Positions 8,467 to 17,421 of a DNA stretch of 64,000 bases are shown piece after piece; the stretch's first letter is position 1, and each line of letters starts with the position of its first letter. The position numbers were made by a program, and so were the translations under genes. This stretch comes from SELP01 sp035969385. GTDB taxonomy: Bacteria > Pseudomonadota > Alphaproteobacteria > Rhodobacterales > Rhodobacteraceae. Below the pieces are notes generated by a model. The model saw only the letters and a list, made by a program, of their open reading frames with translations, searched no databases and was not told the DNA's origin. The stretch is from positions 186,001-250,000 of the forward strand of contig NZ_JAYKKJ010000001.1 in NCBI RefSeq assembly GCF_035969385.1. Reading direction: 5' to 3'.

Positions 8467-8876
8467 CTATGCTCAACATTGCCCCGATCTACATCAACGA
8501 CGCCGATGGCACCCGACAGAACCTTGTCGAGGTCGCCAATGCGGCGCTCCTGGAGTTTTCAAAGCAGGGCAACGACCTCCCCCACCGCATCGCCCGCAAC
8601 TGTCACGTCGAATCCGCTGGGACAGTCCTGGAACCCGGGAACCCGCTTGTCGCTCTTGTGATCGAATGGGCGGGATCGCCTTCGCAGACACGCTGCCCCA
8701 TCGCCTTTCTCGTCCCCGGCATGGTTCGCAGGGAAGTCATTGTCGCCGAGATTGTTGCCTCCTGCCTCTGTCTGTCCGCTGACTACTTCCAAGCCGCTTC
8801 CGAGGGCCGGGAGTTCGATGAACCGGAAGAGGACGACCGCAGCGACACCCCGTCGACCGGCGAGACCATCCACTGA
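8463..8876 (+). CDS. Hypothetical protein in phage packaging module
   Basis: 137 residues of unknown function. Its ATG overlaps the terminase small-subunit stop (ATGA) and its stop overlaps the large-subunit start (TGATG), so it belongs to the same translationally coupled phage operon. The N-terminal half is hydrophobic-alternating and likely folded; the last ~25 residues are acidic and rich in Asp, Glu, Ser and Thr. No motif recognised. Confidence 0.6.
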   Translation: MTMLNIAPIYINDADGTRQNLVEVANAALLEFSKQGNDLPHRIARNCHVESAGTVLEPGNPLVALVIEWAGSPSQTRCPIAFLVPGMVRREVIVAEIVASCLCLSADYFQAASEGREFDEPEEDDRSDTPSTGETIH

Positions 8877-10636
8877 TGGCACAACGCGGCATCATAAACC
8901 GGCGGATGATCGACACGCTGCGCGATGCGCCGCCCGAAATCGTCAGTGAGGCGCTTGCCCTAAGCGTCACACCGGACATGGTGCCGCAGACCGATGTGGA
9001 ATTGATCGCCTGTCTCGCCTCTTGGGAGTGGCGCATATTCAGCGGCCAACTCTACAAGATCATGACCAAGGATCCAGAGGCCGACGAGGACGACGAAACC
9101 GCCGTTCTCGTCGTCCCCTTCATCCCTAACCGGGCGCAGCGGAAGTTCCTCGACCGGCTCCACACCCGCAATGTCATCCTCAAGGCCCGTCAGCTGGGCT
9201 TTACCACCCTGATCGCCATCCTTTGGCTCGACCACGCCCTGTTCAACGCGGACCAGCGTTGCGCCATCATCGCGCACAGCCTCGAAGATGCTGGCGTCAT
9301 CCTGCGCGACAAGGTGAAGTTCGCCTTCAACAATCTCCCCTCCTACCTGATCGGCGAGGAAGGGCAAAACGAGTTGCCGCTTCTCTGGCTTTCCAAGGAT
9401 AGCGAGACCGAGATTGTCTTCGGCCACAACAACAGTTCCGTTCGGGTCGCCACATCTGCCCGGTCAGGCACCTACCACCGGCTTCATGTCTCCGAGATGG
9501 GGAAGATCGGGGCCAAGTTCCCCCTGAAGGCCAAGGAAATCGTCACAGGCTCGCTTCCCACGGTTCCCAAGACCGGGATCACCGTCATCGAGTCCACCGC
9601 AGAGGGAAGATCGGGCGAGTTCTACCGCATCGCCACCCGCGCGGAAAAGAATACCCAGATCGCGGAGGCCACAGGCCGCAGGCTGGCCGCAAAGGCTTGG
9701 AACTTCCATTTCTTCCCGTGGTGGGAAGAGGCCGCTTATGTCGAAGACCCCGCCAATGTGGATCTGACGCCGGCGGATGAGGAATACTTCCTCAACCTCG
9801 AATCCCAGATCGGTCGCAAAATCACACCGGAGCAACGCGCCTGGTATGTGATGACCCGCGAAGACGAGCAGGGCGGCGATGCCGAAAAGATGTGGCAGGA
9901 GTATCCCTCCACCCCGGAAGAGGCATGGAAGGCCAGCACAGAAGGGACATGGTTTGCCAAGCAGCTTGCCGCCGCCCGCAAACAGGGCCGTATCGTCCCG
10001 AGCCTTCCCAAGCTGACCACCGTTGCGACCCACACCTTCTGGGATATCGGCCACGGCGACGGAACCTCGATCTGGCTGGGTCAAGAGGTAGGCGCTCAGT
10101 TCCGTTGGGTCGGCTTCATCGAGGAATGGGAAGAGGACTACGAGTTCTATTGCCGCAGGCTGGACGAGGAAGCCGACAAGCACGGCTATCGCTGGGGCTA
10201 TCACCACCTCCCCCACGACGCGATCCAGAAGCGCCAGCAGATGAAGGCCCGTGTCGGACGTGAGGGCCGCCGGGTCAACAGCGCCGAGGAAATGCTTCAA
10301 ACCCTCCGACCGGACTGGCGGTTTCACATCGTCCCGCGCGTGGATCGCGTCATCAACGGCATCAATGCGGTGCGCGAAGAGTTCGCCTCCTACTGGTTCG
10401 ATGCCACCGAATGTGCGGCTGGGATCGTGCACCTCGAACGCTACTCGAAGAAGCGAAACACCGTGCAGGGCGGATACACCGATGAACCGCTCCATGACGA
10501 ACACTCCGAGGCCGCCGACGCGCTGCGCCAGAAGGCGCAAGGCTACCGGCCCCTCGCATCGATCCCTCGCAACCACGAAGCCCACGGCAGACGGCCCAGA
10601 CCCCACCGCCGCGCAATTTCAGGAATGGCAGTATGA
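8876..10636 (+). CDS. terL: Phage terminase large subunit (ATPase-nuclease)
   Basis: 586 residues, full length for the family. The large subunit cuts concatemeric phage DNA and powers its packaging. The ATPase part shows the adenine region FIPNRAQRKFLDRL, a Walker A-like KARQLGFTT (residues 103-111), a Walker B-like HRLHVSE (about 201-207) and the coupling motif IESTAEG. The C-terminal nuclease begins around HTFWDIGHGDGTS (acidic residue of the RNase H-like fold). It appears intact even though its partners are damaged, and ends in ATGATG overlapping the next gene. Confidence 0.88.
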   Translation: MAQRGIINRRMIDTLRDAPPEIVSEALALSVTPDMVPQTDVELIACLASWEWRIFSGQLYKIMTKDPEADEDDETAVLVVPFIPNRAQRKFLDRLHTRNVILKARQLGFTTLIAILWLDHALFNADQRCAIIAHSLEDAGVILRDKVKFAFNNLPSYLIGEEGQNELPLLWLSKDSETEIVFGHNNSSVRVATSARSGTYHRLHVSEMGKIGAKFPLKAKEIVTGSLPTVPKTGITVIESTAEGRSGEFYRIATRAEKNTQIAEATGRRLAAKAWNFHFFPWWEEAAYVEDPANVDLTPADEEYFLNLESQIGRKITPEQRAWYVMTREDEQGGDAEKMWQEYPSTPEEAWKASTEGTWFAKQLAAARKQGRIVPSLPKLTTVATHTFWDIGHGDGTSIWLGQEVGAQFRWVGFIEEWEEDYEFYCRRLDEEADKHGYRWGYHHLPHDAIQKRQQMKARVGREGRRVNSAEEMLQTLRPDWRFHIVPRVDRVINGINAVREEFASYWFDATECAAGIVHLERYSKKRNTVQGGYTDEPLHDEHSEAADALRQKAQGYRPLASIPRNHEAHGRRPRPHRRAISGMAV

Positions 10637-11094
10637 TGCAGACCCAGCCCCAACAGATCGCCAACACCCCGGAAATGGCCGTGGATTTGCGCTACCCCGC
10701 CATGGAAGCCGACTATGGCGACATCCGCCTCACCCTGACCTGGTATATCCCGGACGGTCAGCCCTGCATGGTGCTGACCCCGGTTCTTCAGCGTCACAAA
10801 GCCGCCTTTGTCCCGCCCATCATCCTTTTGACCAACGCTTGGCGCTGGGATGAGAAGATCGGAGACACCCGCTGGGCATATGACGCCGCAGGCATCTTCA
10901 CCGAGGCGCTGGGGTTCACCCGATCGATCCCCATGACCCACCGCATCCTTTCCATCATCCGCGACAATCTGGGCGAACTCTTGGCCCTACCCAACATGAC
11001 CCACACCGAGTCCCATGCCGTGGTCGCCGAACTCACCGTAACCAACCGCAACACCGGGAAGACCCGCCAGATCGAGGTATCCCGACATGTTTGA
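10633..11094 (+). CDS. Hypothetical protein between terminase and portal genes
   Basis: 153 residues. It overlaps the terminase stop by 4 bp and the portal start by 8 bp, so it is part of the packaging operon. No family recognised; it is neither membrane nor secreted. Such small genes between terL and portal vary between phages. The composition is still GC-rich, unlike the cargo that follows the portal break at about 12.0 kb. Confidence 0.6.
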   Translation: MMQTQPQQIANTPEMAVDLRYPAMEADYGDIRLTLTWYIPDGQPCMVLTPVLQRHKAAFVPPIILLTNAWRWDEKIGDTRWAYDAAGIFTEALGFTRSIPMTHRILSIIRDNLGELLALPNMTHTESHAVVAELTVTNRNTGKTRQIEVSRHV

Positions 11095-12022
11095 GAACAA
11101 CGAGCACGACTACGACCCCGAGCGCCCCGAGGGTGCGAAGTTCGCCCGCGCCATCGACACCGACCCAATGCGGCACCTCAAGGATCCGACACCGGACCTC
11201 AAAGCCGTGGCCCCGTCCAAATTGGATAGCACCGCGATTGTCAGCCGCCACACCGCTCTGATCAGCCATTTCTTCACCGAACTGGAGATCCAGAACAGCA
11301 ACCGCCGCCGCCGCGCCGAATACGAAAGCTTCTATGATGGCTGGGGGCAATGGGATCCCGACGATAAAGAGGTCCTAAATTACCGCGGCCAAGTGCCTCT
11401 GACCTTCAACGTCTCCGCTACCTCTGTGAACTGGCTTCTGGGGACCGAGAGACGCGGACGCACCGACTTCCGCCTCCTCGCCCGCCGCAAGGAAGGCACC
11501 AAGGCCGCCGAACACAAAACCTCGATCATGAAATACCTCTCCGATGTGAACCGGTCAGAGTTTGGTATCTCACGCGCCTTCAAGGACAGCACGATCACCG
11601 GGCTTGGCTGGCTGGAATCCGGGGTGCAGGACGCCGACAACCGCGAACCCGTGTATGACCGCTACGAAAGCTGGCGGAACATGATCCATGACAGCCGGGC
11701 CACCGAGGATGATCTGAGCGATGCCCGCTACCTCTTCCGGGTCCGCTGGACTGATGTCGACACCGCCTGCGCGCTCTTCCCCGACCGGAAAGCCATGATC
11801 ATGGCATCCGCTCAAGACACCTTCGACTATTTCTCCGGTCTCGGAGGCGGGCTTGATGACCCCATGGACGAGAAAGAGGAGCAGCTTGACGATGCTGGCC
11901 TCACCAGTGCCACCCTTGCCCCGTACAATTGCGCCTCAAGCCATCAGCAGGTCAGGCTCATTAAATGCTGGTTGCGCATCCCGGAGAGCGAGAAATGGAT
12001 GTCGAACCTTTCCAGCAGCTGA
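11087..12022 (+). pseudogene. Phage portal protein (P22-like), truncated
   Basis: 311 residues, less than half of a usual ~700-residue P22-type portal. The recognisable portal part includes YESFYDGWGQWDP, LTFNVSATSVNWLLGTERRG and the WRNMIHDSRATEDDLSDARY segment. The frame stops at 12020-12022 just after a run that reads like a junction (MSNLSSS), and everything downstream is unrelated lower-GC DNA, so the rest of the prophage (scaffold, capsid, tail, lysis) has been deleted or replaced at about 12.0 kb. A shortened product may be made but should not assemble a portal ring. Confidence 0.75.
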
Positions 12023-12140
12023 GTCCATGAGATGCCGTCATTTCCGACTGCCCATGCGGTGCGCAAGCGCTGGTAGTCTTGTCAAAGATTGCTATATGGT
12101 CTGATCGACAGGCACTTCGCCATCAGGCCAACCTGGTACT

Positions 12141-12740
12141 GTGTCGAATGCCGAAGTGAATGCCCACTATGGTGTGGCGAGCCCGAGCGGAAGACGAATG
12201 CTGCAGAAGCTCATTGATACTACTCGGTGGTTTAGAATGCCGAGGCGCCTCCCGTCAGCAAGGCAGCTTCGGGCCAAAGGTGATTGGAATCTGGCTGCAA
12301 GTGAGCTCCTAGAGCTTGTTAAGGATGGTCCGAGAAGCTACCTGGAGGCCGTTCTCATCTCCTTTGTGCTTTTTCAGGCCAGAAACCTGGAGGAGGCTGA
12401 AGAGGCATTCCGTTTGGTCAGTACAAATCCCATTCGCTATCGACTTGGAAGCGACGCGGATGTGGATTTTCTAAGCAAGTTCTCAGATTTTCATCTGCAC
12501 ATCTGTTCGAAAAAGAATGGTCGATATGTTCGGTGTAGCGTGGAGTTTAGCTCACTAGTTACGGGCAGCGAGAGAACTTCGCGGCGAGTTAGGCGTGTTC
12601 TTCCAAGGTCAGAGTGGGGAGAAGTACACCCGGATGTTTGGGTGCAACCCGTTCCGCAGTTTGAAACTAGCAAGATTGACGGGGAATTGGCAAGACGGCT
12701 GTTGGACAAAACAGGATCGTTCCGAGAGTCTCAATCCTAG
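12141..12740 (+). CDS. Hypothetical protein, possible TPR-like region
   Basis: 199 residues from GTG 12141. No family recognised. Residues ~45-95 alternate charged and hydrophobic positions in two helix pairs (AKGDWNLAASELLEL, NLEEAEEAFRLVS) that look like degenerate tetratricopeptide repeats. The remaining half is basic with a His/Cys segment (FHLHICSKKNGRYVRC). It is the first gene after the prophage break and has clearly lower GC than the phage genes. No strong ribosome site is seen, so it could also be a remnant. Confidence 0.4.
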   Translation: MSNAEVNAHYGVASPSGRRMLQKLIDTTRWFRMPRRLPSARQLRAKGDWNLAASELLELVKDGPRSYLEAVLISFVLFQARNLEEAEEAFRLVSTNPIRYRLGSDADVDFLSKFSDFHLHICSKKNGRYVRCSVEFSSLVTGSERTSRRVRRVLPRSEWGEVHPDVWVQPVPQFETSKIDGELARRLLDKTGSFRESQS

Positions 12741-13320
12741 GGGGCAAAGCGTCCGAAGATCTAGGCGCAACTAATCTTACCACCTTAAACCATTGCGGTT
12801 GATGAAGTTCATGCCGTTCAAGACAAGCCGGTCATCGACGCGGGACTTGGGAAGGCGGTCTCAAGATGTGCCATCTATGTGTCGCTCAACCAGAAAAGAT
12901 CAGACATGTCCCAGCTCACTCTTCGGCGGTGAATCATGACCCCTTGTGGAGACCAATGGGTCCAGAGCGTTCTGTATCTGGTTTCTGCTTAACTGACCCT
13001 GTCAGCTCCCAAGCTAGGGCCGTTGACGGGCTGGTGCACGACGTCTGAGCCTGTGTTACCACCACGTCTCCTAACCCCTCGGCACCATGGCCTGCTTTGA
13101 TTTGATTGGCGACCGGGAGTAGCAACTCTTGGCGCTTCTAGAGACAGAGAGTCTTGCAGTGCGCCATGTGCCCCCCCCCCGCCGGCTCAGTTAAAAGGGT
13201 TTGCGTAGAGCCTTGGCAAACGCGCCAATATAGACCGAAACGATGCCGACCTCGTCGCCCACTAATCTGATTTCCGACCCGAAGAGGGCCGCTGTCTTCC
13301 TGCGGAAAAGCTACGCATTC
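12741..13320. other. Gene-free stretch with a C10 tract
   Basis: No credible coding region on either strand. The only notable structure is an uninterrupted run of ten C residues at 13171-13180. An IS110-type transposase remnant begins just after this stretch, so it may be old insertion-sequence flank. Confidence 0.4.
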
Positions 13321-13321
13321 T

Positions 13322-13899
13322 CAGAGCTTTGACGTCCAAAGAGCGCAGCTTGTCGAGTCGCGCAAACAGCTGCCGACCCAGATTCGAGCGCATCGGAAAC
13401 TGGGCGCCGCCGTGATTCTCGAGGACGCAACGCTGATTTGCGGGTACGGATCGACAGCCTGTTTCAGGTACTGAAATACCGGATTTCCCAAGCCATCGCC
13501 ATTGACGATCGCCTGTAGGAGGCCGCCATCGTCCTTCGTTCCATCCCGGGGATCGGACCGGTCGCTAGCGCGATGCTGATCGCCAAAATGTCCGAGTTCG
13601 GCAAAATCACCGGCGAAGAGGCTACCGCGCTCAATGGATTGGCCCCGGTCGCGCACAACAGTGGAACCCGTCGCGGGAAACGGGTTATTGCACGAGGTCG
13701 CCGTACTCTGCGATAGATGATGTTTCGGGCAGCACTGCTCGCGGCATATCGCAACCTGAGCCAAGAATCCTTCGCAGTTCGCCTCCGCAAGACAGGAAAA
13801 CCGCACAAGAAAACCATCACTGCCGTCGCCACAAAGCACGTCACCATCGCGAACGCAACGTGTAAGATCCGTCGGAAATGGACTACGGCGACGGCTTGA
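13322..13899 (+). pseudogene. IS110-family transposase remnant (C-terminal half)
   Basis: Read across frames, it keeps the IS110 C-terminal Transposase_20 segment (LRSIPGIGPVASAMLIAKM, then EEATALNGLAPVAHNSG) and the family ending TAVATKHVTIANATCKIRRK. The coding sequence is broken by TAG at 13516-13518, TAG at 13714-13716 and a frameshift near 13430, and the N-terminal catalytic DEDD half is missing. A frame from 13717 covers only the tail. It is dead and marks past insertion activity between the phage remnant and the polysaccharide genes. Confidence 0.78.
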
Positions 13900-14155
13900 G
13901 AGATACAGTATCTAGTAGTGAAAGCAACGTGCTCGCTTCGCTCGCCTAGCAACTTTACCTTGACTCATCCCGCGATCCACCAAGCCCCATTCGTAAGGGT
14001 TGCAACCATCACGCAAGTTGGTGCAGAAGGTTGAGAAGCGTGGCCACCGGACGAGAGTTCAGCGCCGAAAACTGGGAACAGGTTCCTGACGGTTGCAGGG
14101 GCGTTGGCACTACTATCGCCGATTAACCGCATCCTCTCAATACAAAGGTAACAAA

Positions 14156-15418
14156 GTGATTGGTTTTGTTCGAAAAGCTCTCTCCATTCTACTGTATCCG
14201 GCCGCGCGCGTCATCGTAACCGCACAATCCGAGTTGCAGCGGATCCGAACCGTGGGCAAGTCTCCGGTAGTCCATTTCGACGAACCATATGGTGGTCAGC
14301 CCATCATGCTTCTGGCGCTCTATCAGAAAGGCCGGCTGCGTCCCGATCTCATCCGCTTGATAGAGGCTGCAAGGGCGCAGGGCCTCTATGTGTTGGGCGT
14401 CAATACTCTAAAGCTGACACATCCCGAGGAATTGCGCGATCTGGTCGATTGCTATATTGAGCGCCCAAATTTTGGTCGGGACTTCGGAAGCTACAAGACG
14501 GGCTTTCTACATATTTTCCATCGTCGGTGGGAAGGTCATTGTCCACGCCTCTTGATGTTGAACGATAGTGTGTTCTACTCAGAAAAACGGCTTCCCAAAT
14601 TTCTCAATGACATGATGGCATCCGACATCGAGGTCCTCGGCAGCACCGAGAATTTCGATATCGAACACCACATGGGTTCTTTCTGTATCGCATTTGGATC
14701 GGTAATCTTGCGCCACAAACTGTTCAGAAAGTACTGGAACAGTTATCGGCTGACCGACGTGCGCCCGATTGTGATCAACCGGGGCGAATTGAAGCTATCC
14801 AAAGTCCTCAAGAGGTGCGCAACAGGACCCGATCAGTTCGCTGCACTATATGGCGCAGCACGCTATATCCAGGCAATCAAAACAGACCTTGCATTGTTGG
14901 ACTTCGCAATCGCAAATGTCAGAACTTCGAAAATTTTCGCTTGGAAACGCGCATCTTTGAAGAGCGTCGCAGTCGAGTTCCGTGACAGATATGCTATGCG
15001 AAAGGAAGACCCTAGCGCATTCACCAAGGGTGTCGAGGTGTCGTCGCATGAGAGCTTTGAGGAAGTTTATCTTGCCAATTTCGACTCTCTTCAATCATAC
15101 TTCAAAGAAGTCTTGAAGGCCGATAATATCAATGAGAGCGATTTGCGAAATATGGTAGTCGCGGAATTGGGCGAGGGATTTCTATCCGGAAGTCAAGTGC
15201 ATCAGAACGCTTGTATACTTCTCGAAATAGGTTTGCCCTTCATAAAGAACGATGGTCTCTATAGGGGCATATTTTCTTTGGAGGATGTCAATCGAATTTC
15301 CGCCTTGATCGAACCGTCGGAGGCGGTCGAGCTACTCTCCATTTTGGTCTCACGCCCCTACGGTGGACGGTATCTAACCGGATGGAAACGAGCGGCGTTT
15401 GAGGCAGGGTTGATATAA
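14156..15418 (+). CDS. RgpF-like rhamnan/polysaccharide synthesis protein
   Basis: 420 residues from GTG 14156, chosen because AAAGG lies 7 nt upstream; a TTG at 14093 could add 21 residues. The core matches the rhamnan-synthesis F family: MLLALYQKGRLRPDLI, then NFGRDFGSYKTGF, LLMLNDSVFYSEK and MGSFCIAFGS. These proteins build rhamnose-rich or related surface polysaccharides and probably act as cytoplasmic glycosyltransferases, though the activity is not well defined. The C-terminal ~130 residues are less conserved. It fits the neighbouring glycosyltransferase and capsule-export genes. Confidence 0.8.
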   Translation: MIGFVRKALSILLYPAARVIVTAQSELQRIRTVGKSPVVHFDEPYGGQPIMLLALYQKGRLRPDLIRLIEAARAQGLYVLGVNTLKLTHPEELRDLVDCYIERPNFGRDFGSYKTGFLHIFHRRWEGHCPRLLMLNDSVFYSEKRLPKFLNDMMASDIEVLGSTENFDIEHHMGSFCIAFGSVILRHKLFRKYWNSYRLTDVRPIVINRGELKLSKVLKRCATGPDQFAALYGAARYIQAIKTDLALLDFAIANVRTSKIFAWKRASLKSVAVEFRDRYAMRKEDPSAFTKGVEVSSHESFEEVYLANFDSLQSYFKEVLKADNINESDLRNMVVAELGEGFLSGSQVHQNACILLEIGLPFIKNDGLYRGIFSLEDVNRISALIEPSEAVELLSILVSRPYGGRYLTGWKRAAFEAGLI

Positions 15419-15448
15419 TCGTGAAGCGCCGGATTATTTCTGCCGGGA

Positions 15449-15793
15449 ATGTCTAGCGACGGTCTTGACACCGCTCTTTGGGGGATCCGGTTCACCCGTG
15501 AACTGGATAGCATCGACGAGCTGTGGGGCTTCCCATCTGTCGTGGTCGAGCAAAATGAGACAGAGCTCACGTCGAACGCCACTCTGAAGATGCAGGTGGA
15601 TCGACGGGTGGAATGGTGTTACAATGATGGGTGTGCAAAATTTCGCAAATGCCATGTAGAACATTGTCTCGCTTGGCAACGAGAAAGAATTCGTCAATCG
15701 CTAAGCAGCCCTAAGTTGTATGGGCGGCCAATTAACATAATGACCATTGGCCAAATGACTGAGGTCTTGGAGGTTGCGAAATTCCGGCGATGA
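15449..15793 (+). CDS. Possible small protein, unrecognised
   Basis: 114 residues from ATG 15449 with no good ribosome site. The C-terminal half has a Cys/His cluster (CYNDGCAKFRKCHVEHC) that could bind metal. No homologue recognised; it may be a fragment or chance frame in the 530-bp gap between the RgpF-like and sulfotransferase genes. The rest of that gap (15794-15948) shows nothing. Confidence 0.25.
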   Translation: MSSDGLDTALWGIRFTRELDSIDELWGFPSVVVEQNETELTSNATLKMQVDRRVEWCYNDGCAKFRKCHVEHCLAWQRERIRQSLSSPKLYGRPINIMTIGQMTEVLEVAKFRR

Positions 15794-15948
15794 ACTGAGA
15801 TCCGGAATAGAAGAAAGTCGGCAGGATACTTCTGAACCTTATAGAACGAGCTTGCCTATTCATTTGAGGAAGTAGAGCACTCATTCTAAGCTCTTGTTCT
15901 TTGCTACAGGGGCGCTAAGTTGAGCTTCGCGGACGGGCGGAAGAAGTC

Positions 15949-16815
15949 ATGAAAAAGAAGTTGCCAAGAGATTTTGATGCCAAAGTATATTTGGAGTTGC
16001 ATCGTGACGTCAGGGCTGCTGGAGTAGACGCCGCGCGGCATTATTTGGAACATGGGATTGAGGAGGGTAGGAAGTACAAGCCTTCAGAGGGCTTGCCGAG
16101 GCCAAGGGGGCTTCCGCCGTTATCGGACATTAGCCAACTTGGAAATGATGGAATTGTTATTCTCGGAGATAACGATAGTCCTCATTTTCGCACAATAATA
16201 ATTGTGGGCCTCCCTAGATCTGGAACTAGTATGCCAGCGAAAGCTCTGCATGATCTTGGCGTTTGGATGGGGGATGGCATCGACCAGGCTGTCTTTGAAG
16301 ATGTAAGATTGGCAGATGCGCTAGAAAGAAGAGTCGAGGATCTGTCAGGTGTAATTCAGGACTACAATAGTCGGTATGATATTTGGGGTTTCAAGCGTCC
16401 TATGGCTTTCAAGCTACTGAAGAAGCACATAAAGAGATTTCGAAACCCGCGAATCGTAGTTATGTTTCGAGATCCTCTGGCAATTTCCAAACGAAATGCC
16501 ATATCTGTTGATGTGTCCATTGAAATGGCCCTTCGGAACGCGGCCAGGGAGATTAGTGATCTAATTGATTTCGCACTGAGTATCGATGTGCCAAAGATGT
16601 TAGTAAGCTATGAAAAGGTTATGTCAATACCTGAAGAATTCGTGGAGACTCTTGTGCAATTCGTGGGTTGTAATCCGACACCTGATGAGTTCAAGGAAGC
16701 CGTTTCAAATATTCAAAATTCTCCCGAGCTTTATCTGATTTCTTCGCAGACTAAGTATTCAGTGGAATCTCAGAAAGTTGAAGGCGCCAACTCTAGAACT
16801 GCTGTGGAGATCTAG
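15949..16815 (+). CDS. Sulfotransferase-family protein with N-terminal surface-glycan motif
   Basis: 288 residues. The P-loop-like PAPS-binding motif GLPRSGTS is at residues 87-94 and the second, 3'-phosphate-binding region is visible as PRIVVMFRDPLAISKRN. Such enzymes move sulfate from PAPS to sugar hydroxyls. Residues ~9-45 (FDAKVYLELHRDVRAAG, then HYLEHGIEEGRKYK) match a short motif that precedes many bacterial glycosyltransferases and sulfotransferases of surface glycans. The gene is strongly A+T-rich compared with the host, a sign of transfer. Its neighbours suggest that it sulfates the exported polysaccharide. Confidence 0.72.
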   Translation: MKKKLPRDFDAKVYLELHRDVRAAGVDAARHYLEHGIEEGRKYKPSEGLPRPRGLPPLSDISQLGNDGIVILGDNDSPHFRTIIIVGLPRSGTSMPAKALHDLGVWMGDGIDQAVFEDVRLADALERRVEDLSGVIQDYNSRYDIWGFKRPMAFKLLKKHIKRFRNPRIVVMFRDPLAISKRNAISVDVSIEMALRNAAREISDLIDFALSIDVPKMLVSYEKVMSIPEEFVETLVQFVGCNPTPDEFKEAVSNIQNSPELYLISSQTKYSVESQKVEGANSRTAVEI

Positions 16816-17421
16816 ATTTTTGATTTTCGTTGAGAAATGATCCGATATCACTCTCAGGCTGCACTGAGGTTGGATCTATTTGAACATGTTTTCATGCTCG
16901 TTCTGGCGGGCATATATGGATTGATTGGCAATGAATTCTTGGGGTCATCGTCCGGTGTCTCTGCAATGCCTCGGGTGGAGGGTGAACGATAGTTTCCGCT
17001 ATGGGGTAGCGGGTACTTTGGGTGCGTAATTGTGCGACTGACGAAGCGGCTTTGGATGAACGAGCAGAGCCGGCCGATCTGTTTGCAGGCGATGTCCCGG
17101 GCGTTTCCGTCGCTCAGCCAGGATGCCGATGATCTGTTCATCCATGAATCTCGTTCGCTTCATTTTTTGTCCACAAGTTGGGCCGGACTCTACTCGACGG
17201 TGGAGGAAATATCCCGTGGCAGGTCACGAGGAACTGGAGTATGTGCCGGGCCGCTTCGTCGTGACCCGCATCGTCCGCCCACGCTTCAACTTGCCAAAAC
17301 TTCGACTCAATATCTTCGGGCTTATATCGTTTTCCGGCCATCGGTGATGCTCCAATTGCGGGACAGATCTAACCTAGTTGGCTGGCCAAATTCAGGTGGC
17401 TATTCCAAATCGAAACTGCCG
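16816..17421 (-). pseudogene. IS3-family transposase (OrfA) remnants, two fragments
   Basis: No intact gene in this 600-bp gap. On the minus strand the frame 17138-17341 begins MAGKRYKPEDIESKFWQVE, the usual start of an IS3-family OrfA, then drifts into unrelated sequence. A second frame, 16999-17163, begins MKRTRFMDEQIIGILAE, the start of another IS3-type OrfA, and stops after 54 residues. Neither retains a helix-turn-helix or an OrfB. These look like nested, decayed insertion sequences between the sulfotransferase and glycosyltransferase genes. Confidence 0.6.

Noticed and set aside
7777..12022. Complete prophage
   Set aside because: Only packaging genes remain; no capsid, tail, lysis, repressor or replication genes were found up to 35.6 kb.
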